Below, in pieces: positions 35,383 through 48,474 of a stretch of 64,000 nucleotides of DNA. The notes below the pieces were generated by a model that saw nothing but the letters and a program-made list of their open reading frames with translations, searched no databases and had not been told where the DNA came from. The DNA lies in assembly GCA_014529385.2 (NCBI GenBank), contig CM043950.1:64252935-64316934 (forward strand), given 5' to 3'. The stretch is from Adiantum capillus-veneris (taxonomy: Eukaryota; Streptophyta; Polypodiopsida; Polypodiales; Pteridaceae). Position 1 is the stretch's first letter. Every line of letters starts with the position of its first letter. The position numbers and the translations under genes were made by a program.

Positions 35383-38023
35383 TTGACATTATGTCGGTGG
35401 GTTGAGCTCTATGCTATGACCGCCAACAGATTGTTTGGTCCCTACTTGGGTAAGTTCATTCGTGTTTTCATGGATGACATTGGGTGTTATAGCTCAAGGG
35501 TCACACATTTGGAGAAGCTGAGGTTGAGTTTTGAAATGCTTCAACAAGAGGGTGGGCAACTCAACCCAAAGAAGTGTAAGTTTGCTCATGCCAGAGTCCA
35601 TTTGCTAGGACATGTGGTTTCCCAAAATGGAATAGAAGCTGACCCAGAGAAAGTTAAGGCTTTATTGCTTATGGATCCGCCCAGCAACACAAAGGATTTG
35701 GCATCATTTGTGCATGCTATGTCAGTATGTGTATCCTCTCCATAAATTGAGTCAAAGAGTTCAAGGGTTTGAATGGAATGAAGACATGCAACAGGCTTTG
35801 GATGGCATCAAGGAGGTATTGTGTGCTTTACCAACAGTGAGTCCTCCCGACTTGCAGTCGATTTTCTATGTATCTATTAGTGTGGGGTCAGTAGATTTTG
35901 GGTCGGTTCTCTTACAAAAGCAAGGAAGGAACTTCAAGCCAGTTTATTTTGAGAGCAAGATGAAGAATGTAAGCGAGTTATCCTACACGGAAATGGAATA
36001 GTGGGTATTCGCCTTGGTTCTTGCTTGCCGTAGGTTTAAAACCTATTTGTTGCCCCAAAAGTTCTATGTGCTCACCACATCGAATCTTTTTCCGGATGTA
36101 GTACAACATTTGAAGCCTAGCAAGCGCATCTTAAAGTGGACTTTGGAGCTTCAAGAGTATGAGTTTGAGTTTAAAGTGGATCATTTTGTTAAAGCTCACT
36201 TGGCAAACATAGTCGTACATAAGGGGGGCAAGCTTCCATCTTACCCAAGGGTTGACAAGGATGATCATGAAGAGGAACTAGATATTACAAATGCGTATAC
36301 AATGATGTTTGATGGTGCATACATGAAAGATCTTCAAAAGGCAAGTGGTAGGGTAGTCATTAAGAACCCAAAAGGCGATGTAATCTTTTCTAGAGCTTAC
36401 GATCTTGATGAAGCTGAAAGTAACAATGAGGCCGAGTACCTCACGCTTTTCCTTGGGTTGAAGCAGTGTGTTGAGTTTGGACTGAAGAGGGTCATTGAAA
36501 AAGGGGATGCATTGCTAGTCATGAATCAGTTGCTTGGTTTGTGGAATGTTAAGAAAGACAATTTGAAGAAGTGGTTCTATGGCATCAAGAAGCTTTTGTA
36601 TGAGTTTGAGAAGATATAGTTTAAGCATGTTCCTTGTGAGCAGAATAAAGAAGCTGATGAGTTGGCTAGGGACAAGCTGGATGCCTTGGTAGCTCCTTTA
36701 AAGGTCAAGGAAGCCTTGTATGCAAGAAGGGAATCATTGCAAGATGTAGAAGTATTTCTTGGTAAAGGGCAATGTCCAGAGGGCATGTCAAAGGTTCGGC
36801 GTAACAGAATAGTTGCAAAAGCAAGAAACTACACATTGGTAGGTGAGGATCTCATGCTTTATGGCAAGGATAGCATTTTGAGAAAAGTGTCGTACAAAGA
36901 AGAGATAGGCTTGATTTTGGAGCACTGTCATGAAGAAACAGGCCATCAAGGCAAGGATCATGTTGTCTTTCGTGTTTTGAGATCAGGTTACTGTTGGCCC
37001 TCTATGATGACAGATGCTTATTTTTGGTGCAAGTCATGCCATGAATGCCAAGTGTTTGCAAATCAGAAGCTTTTGGCTGAGCCTCAGAAAGATATAATGT
37101 CTTTTGATGCATTTGCAAAATGGGGAGTAGATGCTGTAGGTCCAATGCCAAGGACCAACAATAGTAAAAGGTATATCCTTGTGGCTGTGGGCTATTTGAC
37201 AAAATGGGTGGAGGCAAGAGCAGTAAAAGATGTAACAGCACGAAGAGTGGCCACTTTTTTGTATGAACAAGTGTGTTGCAGGTTTGGAGCTCCTATGGTT
37301 ATCATTTCTAATCGTGGACCATGGTTTAGGGGAAAACTTTTTGCTGCTCTCATGAAATTGGAAATTCAGCATAGGCATTCTTCTCCTTACTGCCCACAAT
37401 GCAATGGGTTGGTTGAGAATTGCAATGGTCAAATTGTGAAGATGCTATCAAAGTATGCTAGAGAGCATCGTAAAGAGTGGGACTTGGACTTGGAAAAGTG
37501 TTTGTAGGCTTATAGAACTGCGTATAGAGTGTCAACACAGTTTACACCATATGAGCTTGTTTATGGAAAAGAGGCTCTTATGCCCGTACAAGTGCAATTG
37601 GATTCCTTGAAGTTGTTGTGCAGAATGCAAGGTGAGCATAGTGACAAGCTGCAAGAAAAAATTCCTTCTCTAGAGTTTTTGCGAATGAATAGAGAGAAAG
37701 ACAGTGATTATTATCTTCAACAAGCAGAGACAAGGATGGAGAAAATGAATAAGAGGCTGCCAAAGAAAGAAATCAAAGAGGGAGATCTGGTGATGAAGTA
37801 TGATTCTCGCTTGGATTTTACTTTTCAAAAGAAGTTGAGAGACAAATGGTTAGGTCCATACAGAGTGAAGCATATATTTCCTAATGAAACCTATGAGTTG
37901 GAAAAATTGTCTGGTGAAATTTTGCGCTACAGAATAAATGGGTATCGATTGAAGAAATATTTTGCGAGGGATGTGGTTCCAGATGCAAATAGTCTCTTGG
38001 TTGAGCATAAATGCTATACCTAG
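35383..38023 (+). pseudogene. Element D pol remnant (RT end, two RNase H domains, integrase), Tat-type
   Basis: Gag, protease and most of RT are gone: the leader joins RT at about 35432, just before GKFIRVFMDDIGCYSS. Then follow RT thumb, Ty3 RNase H, archaeal-type RNase H (MMFDGAYMK, NNEAEYLTL, EKGDALLV) and integrase with HCHEETGHQ and CKSCHECQ zinc ligands, Asp in WGVDAVGPM, Asn instead of the second Asp (IISNRGPWF) and Glu in NGLVENCN. The C-terminal domain (37529-38023) has LVMKYDSRLDFTFQKKLRDKWLGPY. A deletion and frame change lie near 35710-35745, and TAG stops at 35999-36001, 36617-36619 and 37505-37507, the last in place of the usual Trp of LWAYRT. Dead copy of the clade of elements 1 and B. 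Confidence 0.85.
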
Positions 38024-39240
38024 AGGGTGGGCAATGATGATAGACCGCTTTTGGCGTGTACAAAGTAGCGTTTATATGCATGGTCATATGTACAAAAAGA
38101 TGTAAATACATGCATTTGGGAGCTTTGCAAAGTGGTTTCAAGTTCGAAAAAAGGTGCAACGTGTGCACATTGTAAATATGCGTGCTTGCGTGTCGGCAGT
38201 CGAGCATATGTACATGCCTGGATAGGGTATCGGGGCCTTGGATATGGTTCTAGGTGGCTTATTTTCTCTCTATAAAATGTGTTTGAGCTTTATAGAATGT
38301 AAATAATGCAAGTGACAAGTGTGGGTACTCTCATCCCGCTCGCGAAATTTGACACATACGGTAACTGTCTATTTGCGGCGCCTGATCTGCGGTGATACGT
38401 GCATCGCCCTAGAAGTGGTCAAAAATGGAATGTGGGGATGTGTAAATGTGATTTGGGTATCTAGGATCAATCGTGCAAAATTTGGTGAATTTTGGAGTCC
38501 GTTTGGGATTTTTCTTGCGAAAAATGCCCACCAGGGGTCAAAACTAGCCAAATCTGGGCAAAAAAAGGTCAAAAAAGGTGTGAAATGGCTTCAAATTGCC
38601 ACATCACTCACGGTTCCGTGATGGTCCAGGCTGAGGGAGGAATTTTGAAGAGCAATATCAACACTTTCACCTCTCTGTGTGTGGGAGGGAGCTGGGTTCC
38701 TACAGGTGTTCTAGTGTAGTCCCGTTGCGTTCACGTCCTGTTTTCGAGTGTGTGGAGGAGTGAATGAGAGCTTTCTCTCTCCAATTTTGCACTTGGGAGA
38801 GTCAATGGGAGTTCTGAGGTTTCCATGGATGTGTGTGTGCAAGGAATTGAGGGAAGAAGGTGCGGCTTTTTGCAAGACTATGTGACCCTGTATCGGTGCC
38901 ATTAGGGTTGGTGCTACTCCAAAGAGTCCAACAGAGTGGAGTTTGGTGAAGCTTTTGCAATGGTTTGAGAGTGGACTTTTGTGGCTGGAGTTTTTGGTTT
39001 TTTGATAGTTTTTCTTGTATATTTTGGTCACCACCAAGCGTGATTTCAAGTGTTGATCACCTCGACTCACCTTGTAGTGTCTGCGGGCAGGCAAGGGCTT
39101 GTAGGTCGAGGCGTTTGGAGTTTGAATTGAGCTTGTGGGTAGAGTTTTTAGGGAGCTTTTGAGTGGTAGTGAGTGAGGTGAGGAATTCAAGTAAATTCCT
39201 TGTGTTGTGTTGAGTTGTCTGGGTGTGTGAGTGTGCGCAC
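38024..39240. other. Unassigned non-coding stretch between elements D and C
   Basis: No gene that I can support. A purine run (AGAGGGTGGG) follows the D integrase, but no LTR matching 34606-35333 comes after it. Some phrases resemble the spacer of family A/C; the boundary of element C is somewhere in this stretch. Confidence 0.4.
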
Positions 39241-40377
39241 GACATCTTTTGCTCCATCACCGTTTCTGAAGCTTAGTGCCGCTTCGGGTCACCTTATGGC
39301 CATGTGGGCTATATAGACTTCTGGAGATGCTCCTACCCATGAGTTTTGGTAGCATTTGGACGCCTTTCTTCCATTTGGTGGCCTCTTGCAGGGCTCTAGA
39401 AGTTAGGGTTTTTCCCGATGGTTTTCCACCGCCTTTGGGCATCCAAGAGTGGTCTCCTATGCTAGGGTAAGCCGCCGATGAAGCCTCGTTGCTTTTGGGT
39501 TAGCCGTTAGGTGGCCACTTCTACTTGTAGGTCTCTACCGCTCGCTTCCCGTGTGAACCCTACGCTAATTTTTGCGACAAAACAACAAACATGCGCGAAA
39601 AGCTCAAGGTGGTGATCCTACCTCTCATGTCTGGAGCCTGTTGGGTGGTCGTGTGCGTCGTACAAGCCACTGGAACTCCCGTTCGCTCTAGGTGGCAAGA
39701 GCTCTCTCTCAAAAGGCAATAGTAGAAATGAGCTTAAAATGAAGTGAAAAAATCTCTTAATGGGGGTCCCCGAACCACTTTCCATGAAATTTGACATTTG
39801 CTCCCAACTTCTTGCGAGATGCGGTTTAGGCTCAAAAATTTCTTGATTTGGACTTCATTTGCCCAGTTTCCGAGAAATTTGACGTTTCGGTCAAAATCCG
39901 ACCAAAACACGCTTTCCGCTCCATTCTCATAATTAGACCCCCATTGTACCATAGGTTGTCTTATAGTCACTGATTATCCCCATATTTTTTGTTTTTTCAT
40001 TACGATCGTTTTTCACCTACTTTTTGTAATTTTGAAGTTTTTTTTCCGATAATTAGTAAAATTAAAAAGAAATTAGAAAATTAAATCCAAAAAATCTCCA
40101 AAATCATAATAAATCAAAAACATCACCGCAAAACACTATATACACTCACATGCAATTTTTACGCCCCGATTTCTCTATTTTACCAATATTTTGCTCGAAA
40201 AATGTCTGGGCTTGATTTGACGTTTGGCCCCATATACTTGTCTATTCATGCTGTATAAGGGCATATGTACTTGGGTTAGTCCAAAAGATTTCGCAATCAA
40301 ACGACAACCCTCTAAAATAATCGAAAAACATTCCCTTTTTTGCTCTTTTTTCCATTGGGTCTGCATTTGAGAATGCC

Positions 40378-40412
40378 TCCCCCCCTCCTAGCCGAAGTCC
40401 CCCCGGACGACA
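40378..40412 (-). other. Internal polypurine tract of element C
   Basis: Minus strand TAGGAGGGGGGAG preceded by GTCC-rich sequence with GTCGTCC. The same block stands at 59001-59036 in element A in the same position, after the second retropepsin. Conservation while the flanks diverged suggests a function, perhaps a second plus-strand primer. Confidence 0.6.
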
Positions 40413-41298
40413 AGATATCGCCTCGGTGTATGTTCCGTACATGGGTTAAAAAATTGTGCCAATGCTTGGCCGTATAATGTGGCCCTATATGATGCATACT
40501 TGGTCAATGCATGGAAAAATCAATGATGTGCAAGAGGAGGGTATAAGCAAGATGCTTATTGGCATTCGCCGTCGAGGTTTCCTGTTTGTTGTTGATTTGG
40601 TGGGTGGATTTTCTTTGCAAGTAAAAGTTGTAACTCTACCGCTCTCTGTTTGATCGTCTTTCGTACAAAAGTTGTCTCCTTGGAGAGAATGGTCGTGGCG
40701 GAATTGGCCATAGACTTTGTCTCTTTTGCTTTCCATTTGTAGCTTTGCTTTGGAGGTTTTTGTAGGTTTAGTGCTACTTCCATGGTTGTCATTGTTTTGC
40801 TGCTGATTGGCACCCACATAGATCGGTTTGCCGATTTCATATGTTGTGTGTGTCTGCATGTCGATGTTGCTTGTACTGAAGGGAGCTCCTGTTGCTGTGG
40901 TTTCAGAATCCAAATGCGAGTCGCATTTAAGTTGTTACTGAGCATTCTCTTTGGGATCCATATCTTTTTTATTCCCTTGTTTTTTGTTTGAACTGTGTGC
41001 TTCTGTTGACTTCTTCTGTGGTATTGTGGTTTGTCTGCTATGTCACCTCTATCCTTCTACACCCATGCTTGTATTTCACGTGTTGCTAACCTTGATCTTG
41101 GCACCGTGGTTTGTGTTGTTTTATGTTTGTATTGAACATGGTTGGTAGTTCCCTGTTTTTTTTCCATGGGTATCATGTTGTTCTTTAATGGCACCCATCC
41201 TTTTGGTACTTTATCCAGCGATTGCATTGCTGGCAGCTAATTCTTCCGAGGTTAATGAGAAAAGGCTACCACCTGTTGTTCTTGTGCATGCTGAATTT
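40413..41298 (-). pseudogene. Tail of the second retropepsin ORF in element C, decayed
   Basis: Corresponds in position to the Lys/Gln-rich C-terminal part of the 59035-60138 ORF of element A. Two overlapping open frames (40485-40913 and 40556-40945) are rich in Thr, Lys and Gln, but frames are scrambled. Confidence 0.4.
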
Positions 41299-41673
41299 TT
41301 ACTGCATCCGCATTCCAATCTCTCTACATATTATACTCTTTTTGACAAGGTTGTCCCAACAACATGGGGTGTTGTGTGCTTTCATCCTCAACCACATAAA
41401 ACTTGTGTGGGTAAATATATTGATGTATTTGTACATGTAATATAGTCCAGCCCAATGTTTTAGCGACTGTGATGTACTACTTTCCAGCACTTGTGGAGTA
41501 GGATGTAGTTGATCTATGTGCTTGAGCTGTTTGTATAATATGTAAGAGGTTAGATTTGCTTGAGCACTAGAATCAAGCAATGTCGTGGATTCATCTTGAT
41601 TGCTACCCACTTTGACTGCAATTATTGGCTCTACTGTGTCTTCATCAAAATTCGTTAGTCGAATAGCATTTAT
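41299..41673 (-). pseudogene. Second retropepsin-like domain of element C, downstream of integrase
   Basis: In the same frame as pol and separated from it only by a TGA at 41674-41676. After the TGA come INA and VEPIIAVKVG, then LLDSSAQAN, matching INA, EEPIIECKVG and LLDSGAQAN of element A. The active-site Gly is Ser here, so the copy is dead. No ATG lies between the TGA and the protease core, unlike in A, so any translation would have depended on reading through the stop or on the upstream frame. Confidence 0.7.
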
Positions 41674-41676
41674 TCA

Positions 41677-42630
41677 CAACGGTGATCCACATTGTTGTTG
41701 TTGTCGTAGAAGCCGTCTTTTTGCAATGTGTTCTTTTGCTTCTACTTGGTCTTCTTCTCATATCTTCTGTTTCTGCTTCATCCGTTGTTTTTCTTGATGG
41801 ATTTGTTGAAGCATATCCTGTGTTAGTGATAAATGATACGTTTTTAATTGGCACCCACTAATCCAATTTGGTATTTCTTCTCCTGCTAATGTAGCAAGCT
41901 TGACAGCTCCACTTTGTGATAACTCAATAATCACAAAGGGTCCCATCCCTCGCTTTTTAAGTTTCTTGGCATGTTGCTTCAAGGTATAAACAAGTACATA
42001 ATCACCTGTTTTGAACTCTTTCGTGCACATGCTTGTCAAAAAACTCGTTTTGTCTTCTCTTTTTAGCATAGATCAAAGCTACAGCTCTCAATCTTAGTTC
42101 ATCTAGCTTTTATTCTTGAAGAGAGCTCATGCTTTGTCCATTCTAAGCGTTTCGCTACTCGTAGAGTTGGAATTAAAAACTCTATGGGTAATATAGCATT
42201 TAAGCCAAACACCATGTTGTACGGTGTTGTTCCTATTGATGTTTTGTAAGCTACCCTGTATGCCCATAGTGTTGAGTGTAACTGTTGATTCGAGTCTGTT
42301 CTTGACTCTGATACAATTTTAGTTAGAACAATGCATAGTGTTTTATTTGTGGCCTCAGTTTTATTTGTGGCATGTATGACCATGAATTCCTCTAGCAGAC
42401 ATTCAACGACTTCGTTAAGAAAATGTGTTCCTCGATCACTGACAATTTCTATTGGTAATCCGTATCATACAAATACATTCTCATACAAAAATTGTGCAGT
42501 GGTTCATGCGTCTGCTTTTTGTGTTGCCTTGGCTTCTACCCATTTTGTGAGGTAGTCCGTAGCCACAATCATATATTGGGTATGGGTGCGAAATGCAGCG
42601 GGTGAAATAGGCCAACCATTTGGGTATCAT
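41677..42630 (-). pseudogene. Integrase of element C with its N-terminal half deleted
   Basis: Segments 42383-42099 (NKTEATNKTLCIVLTK ... LWAYRVAYKTSIGTTPYNMVFG) and 42069-41758 (KEFKTGDYVLVYTLKQHAKKLKKRGMGPF) match element A closely. RNase H runs to IPKW and then jumps near 42610 to the ISPAAF-type segment, so both zinc-binding segments and the first catalytic Asp seen in A are missing. Frameshifts divide the rest. Confidence 0.75.
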
Positions 42631-43890
42631 TTCAATATTGAAAAGATAAGCATCAGGTATGTCATCGTCTACTCCTTCAGGAGCTTCCCCGTTTTGTAGC
42701 CTTGAAAGATGATCAACCCGTAGATGAGTTTTACCCTTTTTGACCACCACTGTGAAATCAAACTCTAGCAATATAATAAACCAGCGTACAATTATCCCAG
42801 TATTGCATGGTTTATTTACCAGATACAAAAGAGCTTGATGATCTGTGAAGAACACAAATTTGTTTGCAAGCAAATAATGCCGAAATTTCTTTACAGCATA
42901 GATCATCCCTAACCCCTCTCTTTCAGTGGTTGTGTAGTTCTTTTCTGCACTATTTAACTGTCGGCTTGAATAACAAACTGGGAAATCCATTGTTTCGTCT
43001 CCAGGTTGAGCCAGAATACTCCCGATTTCATATGCAGATGCATCAATGTGAACATGGAATATCCTTTCCCAATCTGGTGCTTTAAGTACAGGTGTTGATA
43101 CAAGGTTTTCCTTAAGCTTTTGGAATGAAGTTTAACACTCATCAGTCCACTCGAAACTAACTAACAAACGATACAGAGGTTGTGCAATGACTGCATACAT
43201 ATATATGAATCTTCGATAATATCCGCAGTGTCCCATGAAGGATTGTACTTGTTTTGCATTAGTAGGCATGGGCAGGTCTACTATGACTTTGATTTTGTCT
43301 AGGTCAGTGGTTATGCCATTTCTTGAGACAATATGTCCTAAGATGCGGCCTTGCCTAACCATAAAAATGCACTTTTCCAGGTTAAGACAGATTCGATATG
43401 GTGTGCACTTCTCAAATACCTTTTGTAAATGGTCAATATGTTCTTCTTGTAGAAGAGAGTGGACACAAAGATCATCCATATATATTTCTAAGAATATTCT
43501 CAGGTATTCTTTGAACGCATGAATCATTAAGCTCTAAAAGGTAGCTGGGGCATTGGTTAAGCCAAAAGGCATAACTAGATACGCATATATTCCCCATTCT
43601 GTGGAAAATGCTATTTTGTGTTGATCCTCTATTGCAATTGCCAGTTGGTTATACCCTGAAAACCCATCTAGAAAAGAATAAGCCCGTTTCTCAGCCACCC
43701 TCTCAAGTACATGTTATGTGACTGGCAAGGGATAATTATCCCTTATGGTGGTTGCATTTACTTTTTTGAGGTTCACACACTCGCAGCTTTCCGTTCTTTT
43801 TGGGGACAACCACAATGGGTGACACTCAATCTGTATGCTCGATTTCGTAGATGAATTCAGCATCCATCATCTTGTCAATCTCCTCTTTTA
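42481..43890 (-). pseudogene. RT and RNase H of element C
   Basis: RT palm in 43527-43132 (FLEIYMDDLCVHSLLQEEHIDHLQ; YMDD intact), with upstream RT motifs readable in broken frames between 43527 and 43890. RNase H in 42990-42481 (FPVCYSSRQLNSAEKNYTTTE, FFTDHQALLYLV, DHLSRLQNG). Very similar to element A in sequence but split by indels and a stop near 43130. Confidence 0.82.
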
Positions 43891-43891
43891 T

Positions 43892-45236
43892 TCATTTATC
43901 AAATGTGTCATTATATGTGTAAGGACACTGTTTGCTAGGTTTGGCATGTGATTTCAATGGAATTGTATGATGGCATATCGATGGATCAACTCCTTTGAGG
44001 TCTTTGTAGGACCATGCAAACACATCTTTATACTTCTTGAGAAGTCGTGTTAGCAGTTCTTCTTCTTCCGACTCTAAATCAGTTGCGATATAGACCGGCT
44101 GAGGCTTTTCACTTGGTGCAGCGAGGTCCATCTGTTTTGCATTTTTCGGCCCTTTGTAAGATTCTTGGTTTATTCTTTCCCTCACTGGTGGTGTCAATAT
44201 TATGATTTTTCTGTCCTGGATGGTGAATTTTTGATAGTGGGATGGTATATTCATGTTTCCTTTTTCTGACTCCTCCTTACTATCACTTTCTCCCTTTGTA
44301 GTCCATATCTCTCGTAATGACCGTTTTAGTTCTTGGTATTTCTTTTTACGCTCCAATTTGGTCCACGCTGGGTCTTTTTCTTTTTCTTGTTTTTATTTTT
44401 GAGATTTTTTTGATTTTGTTTCTGTTTTAGCTTTCCGTACTTGTTTTATTTCCTCTTGCATTCCTTCCCTTCGAACTTTTGAGAATCTGCCTGATATTTG
44501 GTCTTTTACACAATCCTCTGCTTTGACAAGCATTAGATAGTGAGTTTTATCTTTTATCCTGGGCATAGGGTTCTTTCTCATTTTGTTTTCTGCTTGTTTT
44601 TTCCTATAGCATTTCCTAGCGTCTAGGGTGCTGATTGACAAAATCATAAAACTTGATATTCGTTGTTTTCTCCCCACGCTCGCTTGAGCTGTCTGAACAC
44701 TCGTTATCTGCATTGTTATTTATCTCCAGATGCTCAAAGGAGATATAAAACTCTTCTTGTTCTGGTGGTTCTACAATCTCATCTCCTCCTAGTATAAGGC
44801 TTACCATGTAGTAGGGTAGCACATCATAGCCATCCTTATCGCAAATTTTTTTCGTCGAGCTATCTGTAATGGTACAGACATCCAATGTTGCTAGTATGTG
44901 TTCCCATTCCGGAGGTTCTAAGGCACCTTTAGGAAAAGGTTCCGGAATATAATCCTTGTCTTCAATAGATCTTTCCAAGACGCATTCCTCTCTTTTTAAG
45001 CTCCCACAATGTGAAGCTCTGCACATCCATAGCTTTTTTTTTTGCCCTAACCATGTTGGGAGTTCGAACCCTGCCAATGTAGCTAAATCAAACTCTTCCA
45101 CTGGTGTCTGGTTCACATCTTTGTAACTATGGTCTTTTAGGTGTATTTTGGTTGTAGTCTCACCATGTCTGAGGTATATGTGGTCGTAACCCCAATCCAG
45201 GACCATCTTTAATTGTCTCATGAATGGTCTTCCCAA
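43892..45236 (-). pseudogene. Protease to RT linker region of element C
   Basis: Segments 45236-44616 (starts GRPFMRQLKMVLDWGYDHI, the end of the first retropepsin), 44713-44393 (basic, PMPRIKDKTHYLMLVKAEDC) and 44356-43892 (IPSHYQKFTI, DVFAWSYKDLKGVDPSICHH, the entry to RT). Each matches the N-terminal 220 residues of the element A pol frame. Frames are broken between them. Confidence 0.75.
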
Positions 45237-46096
45237 GATGATCTCGTAGTTGTTCTTTTTGTCAAATCGATTATTGCAAATGTATGCTCATACTCGATTC
45301 CGCACGAGGTGACAATTACTTTTTCTAAGAGTCCTAGAGGTTTTTCCATGAACCCATCTGCCAGTTGCAATTTCATTCTGGTAGCTCTCAAAGCCGGTTT
45401 TCTCCATTTTTTTTATATTTCCTTAGTGGCGATAGCGACTCCTGCTCCACTATTAAGAATAGCTTTGGAAACTACTCCTTGGAATTCTAGTGGTAGCGTG
45501 GTGTTTCCATCTTCTCCCTCGCAACATTCTCCAACCTTGTTTAAAGGTACTGGCCTGGTGTTTAGTTGAGGCTTGTCCAATTCTCTAATCCCTTCTTGGA
45601 GCTTCGAGGTGGGGTCTTTTACTCCAAAATTTTCTAAGAATTTGCCTACGGTGATCCACATGTTTGGCCGTAGCCTTAGGAGTTCGGCTAATGTGATTGT
45701 GCATGCCACAGGGGTGGACAATAACTCAATCAACCCTTGTGAATCCATCACTCTGTTAGAAGAAAGTCTTTGAGATGGGATTGCTCTCACCTCAGACTTG
45801 GCTTCATACTCCCCTAGGTAAGAGGGTAGAGTTTTTAGCGATTCTGGTTGGCTGTGCCCCGAACTAATTGAATGTATATCAAAGTTCATTTGTGATCTTG
45901 CCTCAAATTCTTCAATAGGAGGTAAGATCTCATTTTTCCCTTTTCTCATGCTATTCATGTGGTAACTCACCCTGTTAGCTTCGTTGGCATCACGGATTTG
46001 CTTCCATAGGTCATCTAGCCCCTTACAATCCTTACCCATATCTACCAATGTTTTAGACTGGAAACCATCACTTGTCTCATCCGTTGTATTTGGCAC
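45237..46096 (-). pseudogene. First retropepsin of element C
   Basis: Within 46096-45413 and on to 45237 the protease core reads AILNSGAGVAIATKEI, so the catalytic Asp of the DSG triplet is Asn, followed after a stop by KLQLADGFMEKPLGLLEKV and EYEHTFAIIDL. This is the usual gag-pro position, so the family has this protease plus the separate one downstream of integrase. Confidence 0.7.
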
Positions 46097-48470
46097 TATG
46101 ATAGGTTCTCTCCTAGACTCAGAGGCAGTCGTGAGTCTCTCCTTCGTGTCTACTTGGTTCTCTAAAGTTGGTTTGATAGGGGTTGGAGATGGTACTTAAT
46201 GCCAACTTGCAGGTTTACCAAGCGGGTTTTCTATCAAGGATTGAGCTGTTTCAATCATCTTTTGAAACATTTCCAGCCTCTATTTTTCTATTTCGGCATA
46301 TGGATAAGTCATCCATCTTTGCTCTTGGGTTTGGTTGTTTTTGAGTCTGGCTTCGTAGGCTTTTAAAAGTGCGTCTAACTGCTCATTTACCTTTTCTGCC
46401 AACACTGATCCTCTGATCTTGCACTTTTGGGTTTTGTTATTTCCTTGGGTGCTATGTTTGCCGCATTGTGTGAGCTTAGACTAGCTAGATCCTCTAGCCG
46501 CTCTAATCTATCCTTCGTGTGTTTTAACTCCTCGGATAGAGATGTTTGCTCTCATTCTCTCTTGGCTTTCATACGTGCCTTTCTAGCTTTCTAAGTGCTT
46601 CTCTGATTTTTCAATTCTGAACTTGGGGCATCGGTTTTTGGCTCTTCAATTATGGGTTCATTCGTCATTCTTTGAGCTTGGGCTCGTGTCACTGCCTAAA
46701 TAGGTATCAGTTTCTCATTTTCTGAGCCTCCACTGGAAGGCACTACTTCCAGCATGTTTAAGGTAGTTTTTTCTCCTTTGCTCGTTTAGGACAATCAGGA
46801 ATCAAATGAGTAATTCCACACTCGATGCAATATGCGTTGACTCTAATGATTTCATCATGAGGGCAGTCTCTTAGCCAATGATCTCCACCAAACTTGTAGC
46901 AGGGTCCCTTAGGCTGTTGAGGTGCTCCTTGAGCTCCTCTTTGTTGGTATGCATGTCTCTGCCCGCCCATGCCTCCGTTGGCTATGAACAACAATGTTCG
47001 TTCATCCAAGCTATATCTTCTGCCTGTGCAGCTGTTGGTGGTCCTGTACTTCCCATCATGCTCCAAGGTTCTGGTGTTGAGGGTTCTTCCGGTGGATAAT
47101 AGATTGGATTTGCAGCATATCCATTGGGATCGTTGTAATATGCATGCATAGATACAAAAGCCTTCTCTTTTGGTTCTCTTACTGTTGGTGTGTATCTTAT
47201 GCCGACGACTGGTCGTAATCCTGGTAAGGGTGGTTGCTGCCCCAACACTGGTTGTGGTCTTTCTACACCTACAGGTCCTCGTAGGTTGCCTGCTTGATAC
47301 CTAGGCATCGGTGGAAGTTGAGGAGATTCTACCTGAGCCTAGGGAGCATAAGGTCTCTCTCTCACATATCCCTTGTTATAATAACATTCCTCTGTCCCAT
47401 GGTTTGTCTATTTTGTTCAGTAGCACACCACTTTGGTTGTTTAGCCTGAGGTTTGGCGTACAAGCTAATATTTTTTAGCACTTCCTCTACAAGCTGCTCT
47501 TGGCTTACAGCTACTTCTCCTTTCAGTGTTGTCTTAGCAGACTTGCTTCCACTTTGTTGTGAGGATGAATCGTCATCAAGATCCTTGAATTCACCTTCCT
47601 TGTAGAACGCACAATTGTCTACAAGGTAAAGATCCTCCTTAGTTAACTCATTTAACGTCGTCATCATCTTCATATGTAAGTCCTTCTGGAGATCTGCATT
47701 TCTTAGTCCTTGAATAAATATAAGCATAAGTCTGGACTGAGTAGGCAGTTCTTCCAGAGGGAAAAATCTTTTTAGTCTTAGGGTTGTCTTTCGCACATAC
47801 TCCCCTTCTTTCTGTTTGAATTTATGGATTTATGAAACTGTATTATGAGCTATCTCCCTTTGTGAGAATTCCTCAATAAACTCGTCAAACACTTCCTCCA
47901 TAGACTCAAAGTCTCTATGCTCCACAGAGTCAAACCAAGTAGCAGCATCCTCCTCTAGGGTCAGTCCAAACCCTGCAAATTGGGTAGGGAATTCTAACAC
48001 CTCTTTAGCTTTAATTACACGCACAAAGACTGCTACATGATCCCTAGGATCTCTATTTCCCGTGTATTTCTTGTTTACCCATTTTTGCACCTGAGAAGGT
48101 CTACTTCTATGATGGTTTACAGATCTCATCATTGGATCTCCTCGTCCTAATCGATATACCTCCTCTAGCCTTCGGTAGTGGGCGGGTTCCTCTACCAATG
48201 GTACTCCTAAGCCATAATTTCTTACGGTTTTTGCAAGAGATGGTTCATCTCTTCGAACTCGTTCTATGGGTGGTCTTCCAGGCTCTGTTGACCCTTGAGT
48301 TTTTGGCTTACTTTCGCCTTGATACCATGAATAGAGTGGTGGTTCTTCTAAATCCCTTAGCCCTCGTGCGGTTGGATAACCATCTCGGTTTCGGCCTTGT
48401 TCTAATGTCGCACTCTGTCGAAGCCATGCCTGCAATGATGGTTGAGTTGCTGGTTGGTTCTGGTAGTTGA
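46097..48470 (-). pseudogene. Gag of element C (capsid and zinc knuckles)
   Basis: Capsid part in 48435-47830 (GNRDPRDHVAVFVRVIKA, DAATWFDSVEHRDF), interrupted by a TAA, then 47796-47362 (LRLKRFFPLEELPTQSR, LIFIQGLRNADL), 47308-46982 (Pro-rich) and 47066-46758 with two zinc-knuckle-like motifs. The first reads CYKFGGDHWLRDC (a Cys replaced by Phe) and the second CIECGITHLIPDC. Downstream to 46097 the frame is broken but still shows gag-like helical sequence. Confidence 0.75.
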
Positions 48471-48474
48471 ACGC

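Noticed and set aside
35999-37507. Three TAG stops in element D as recoded amber codons
   Set aside because: One replaces the conserved Trp of LWAYRT and the copy also has deletions and a lost catalytic Asp; ordinary decay explains them.
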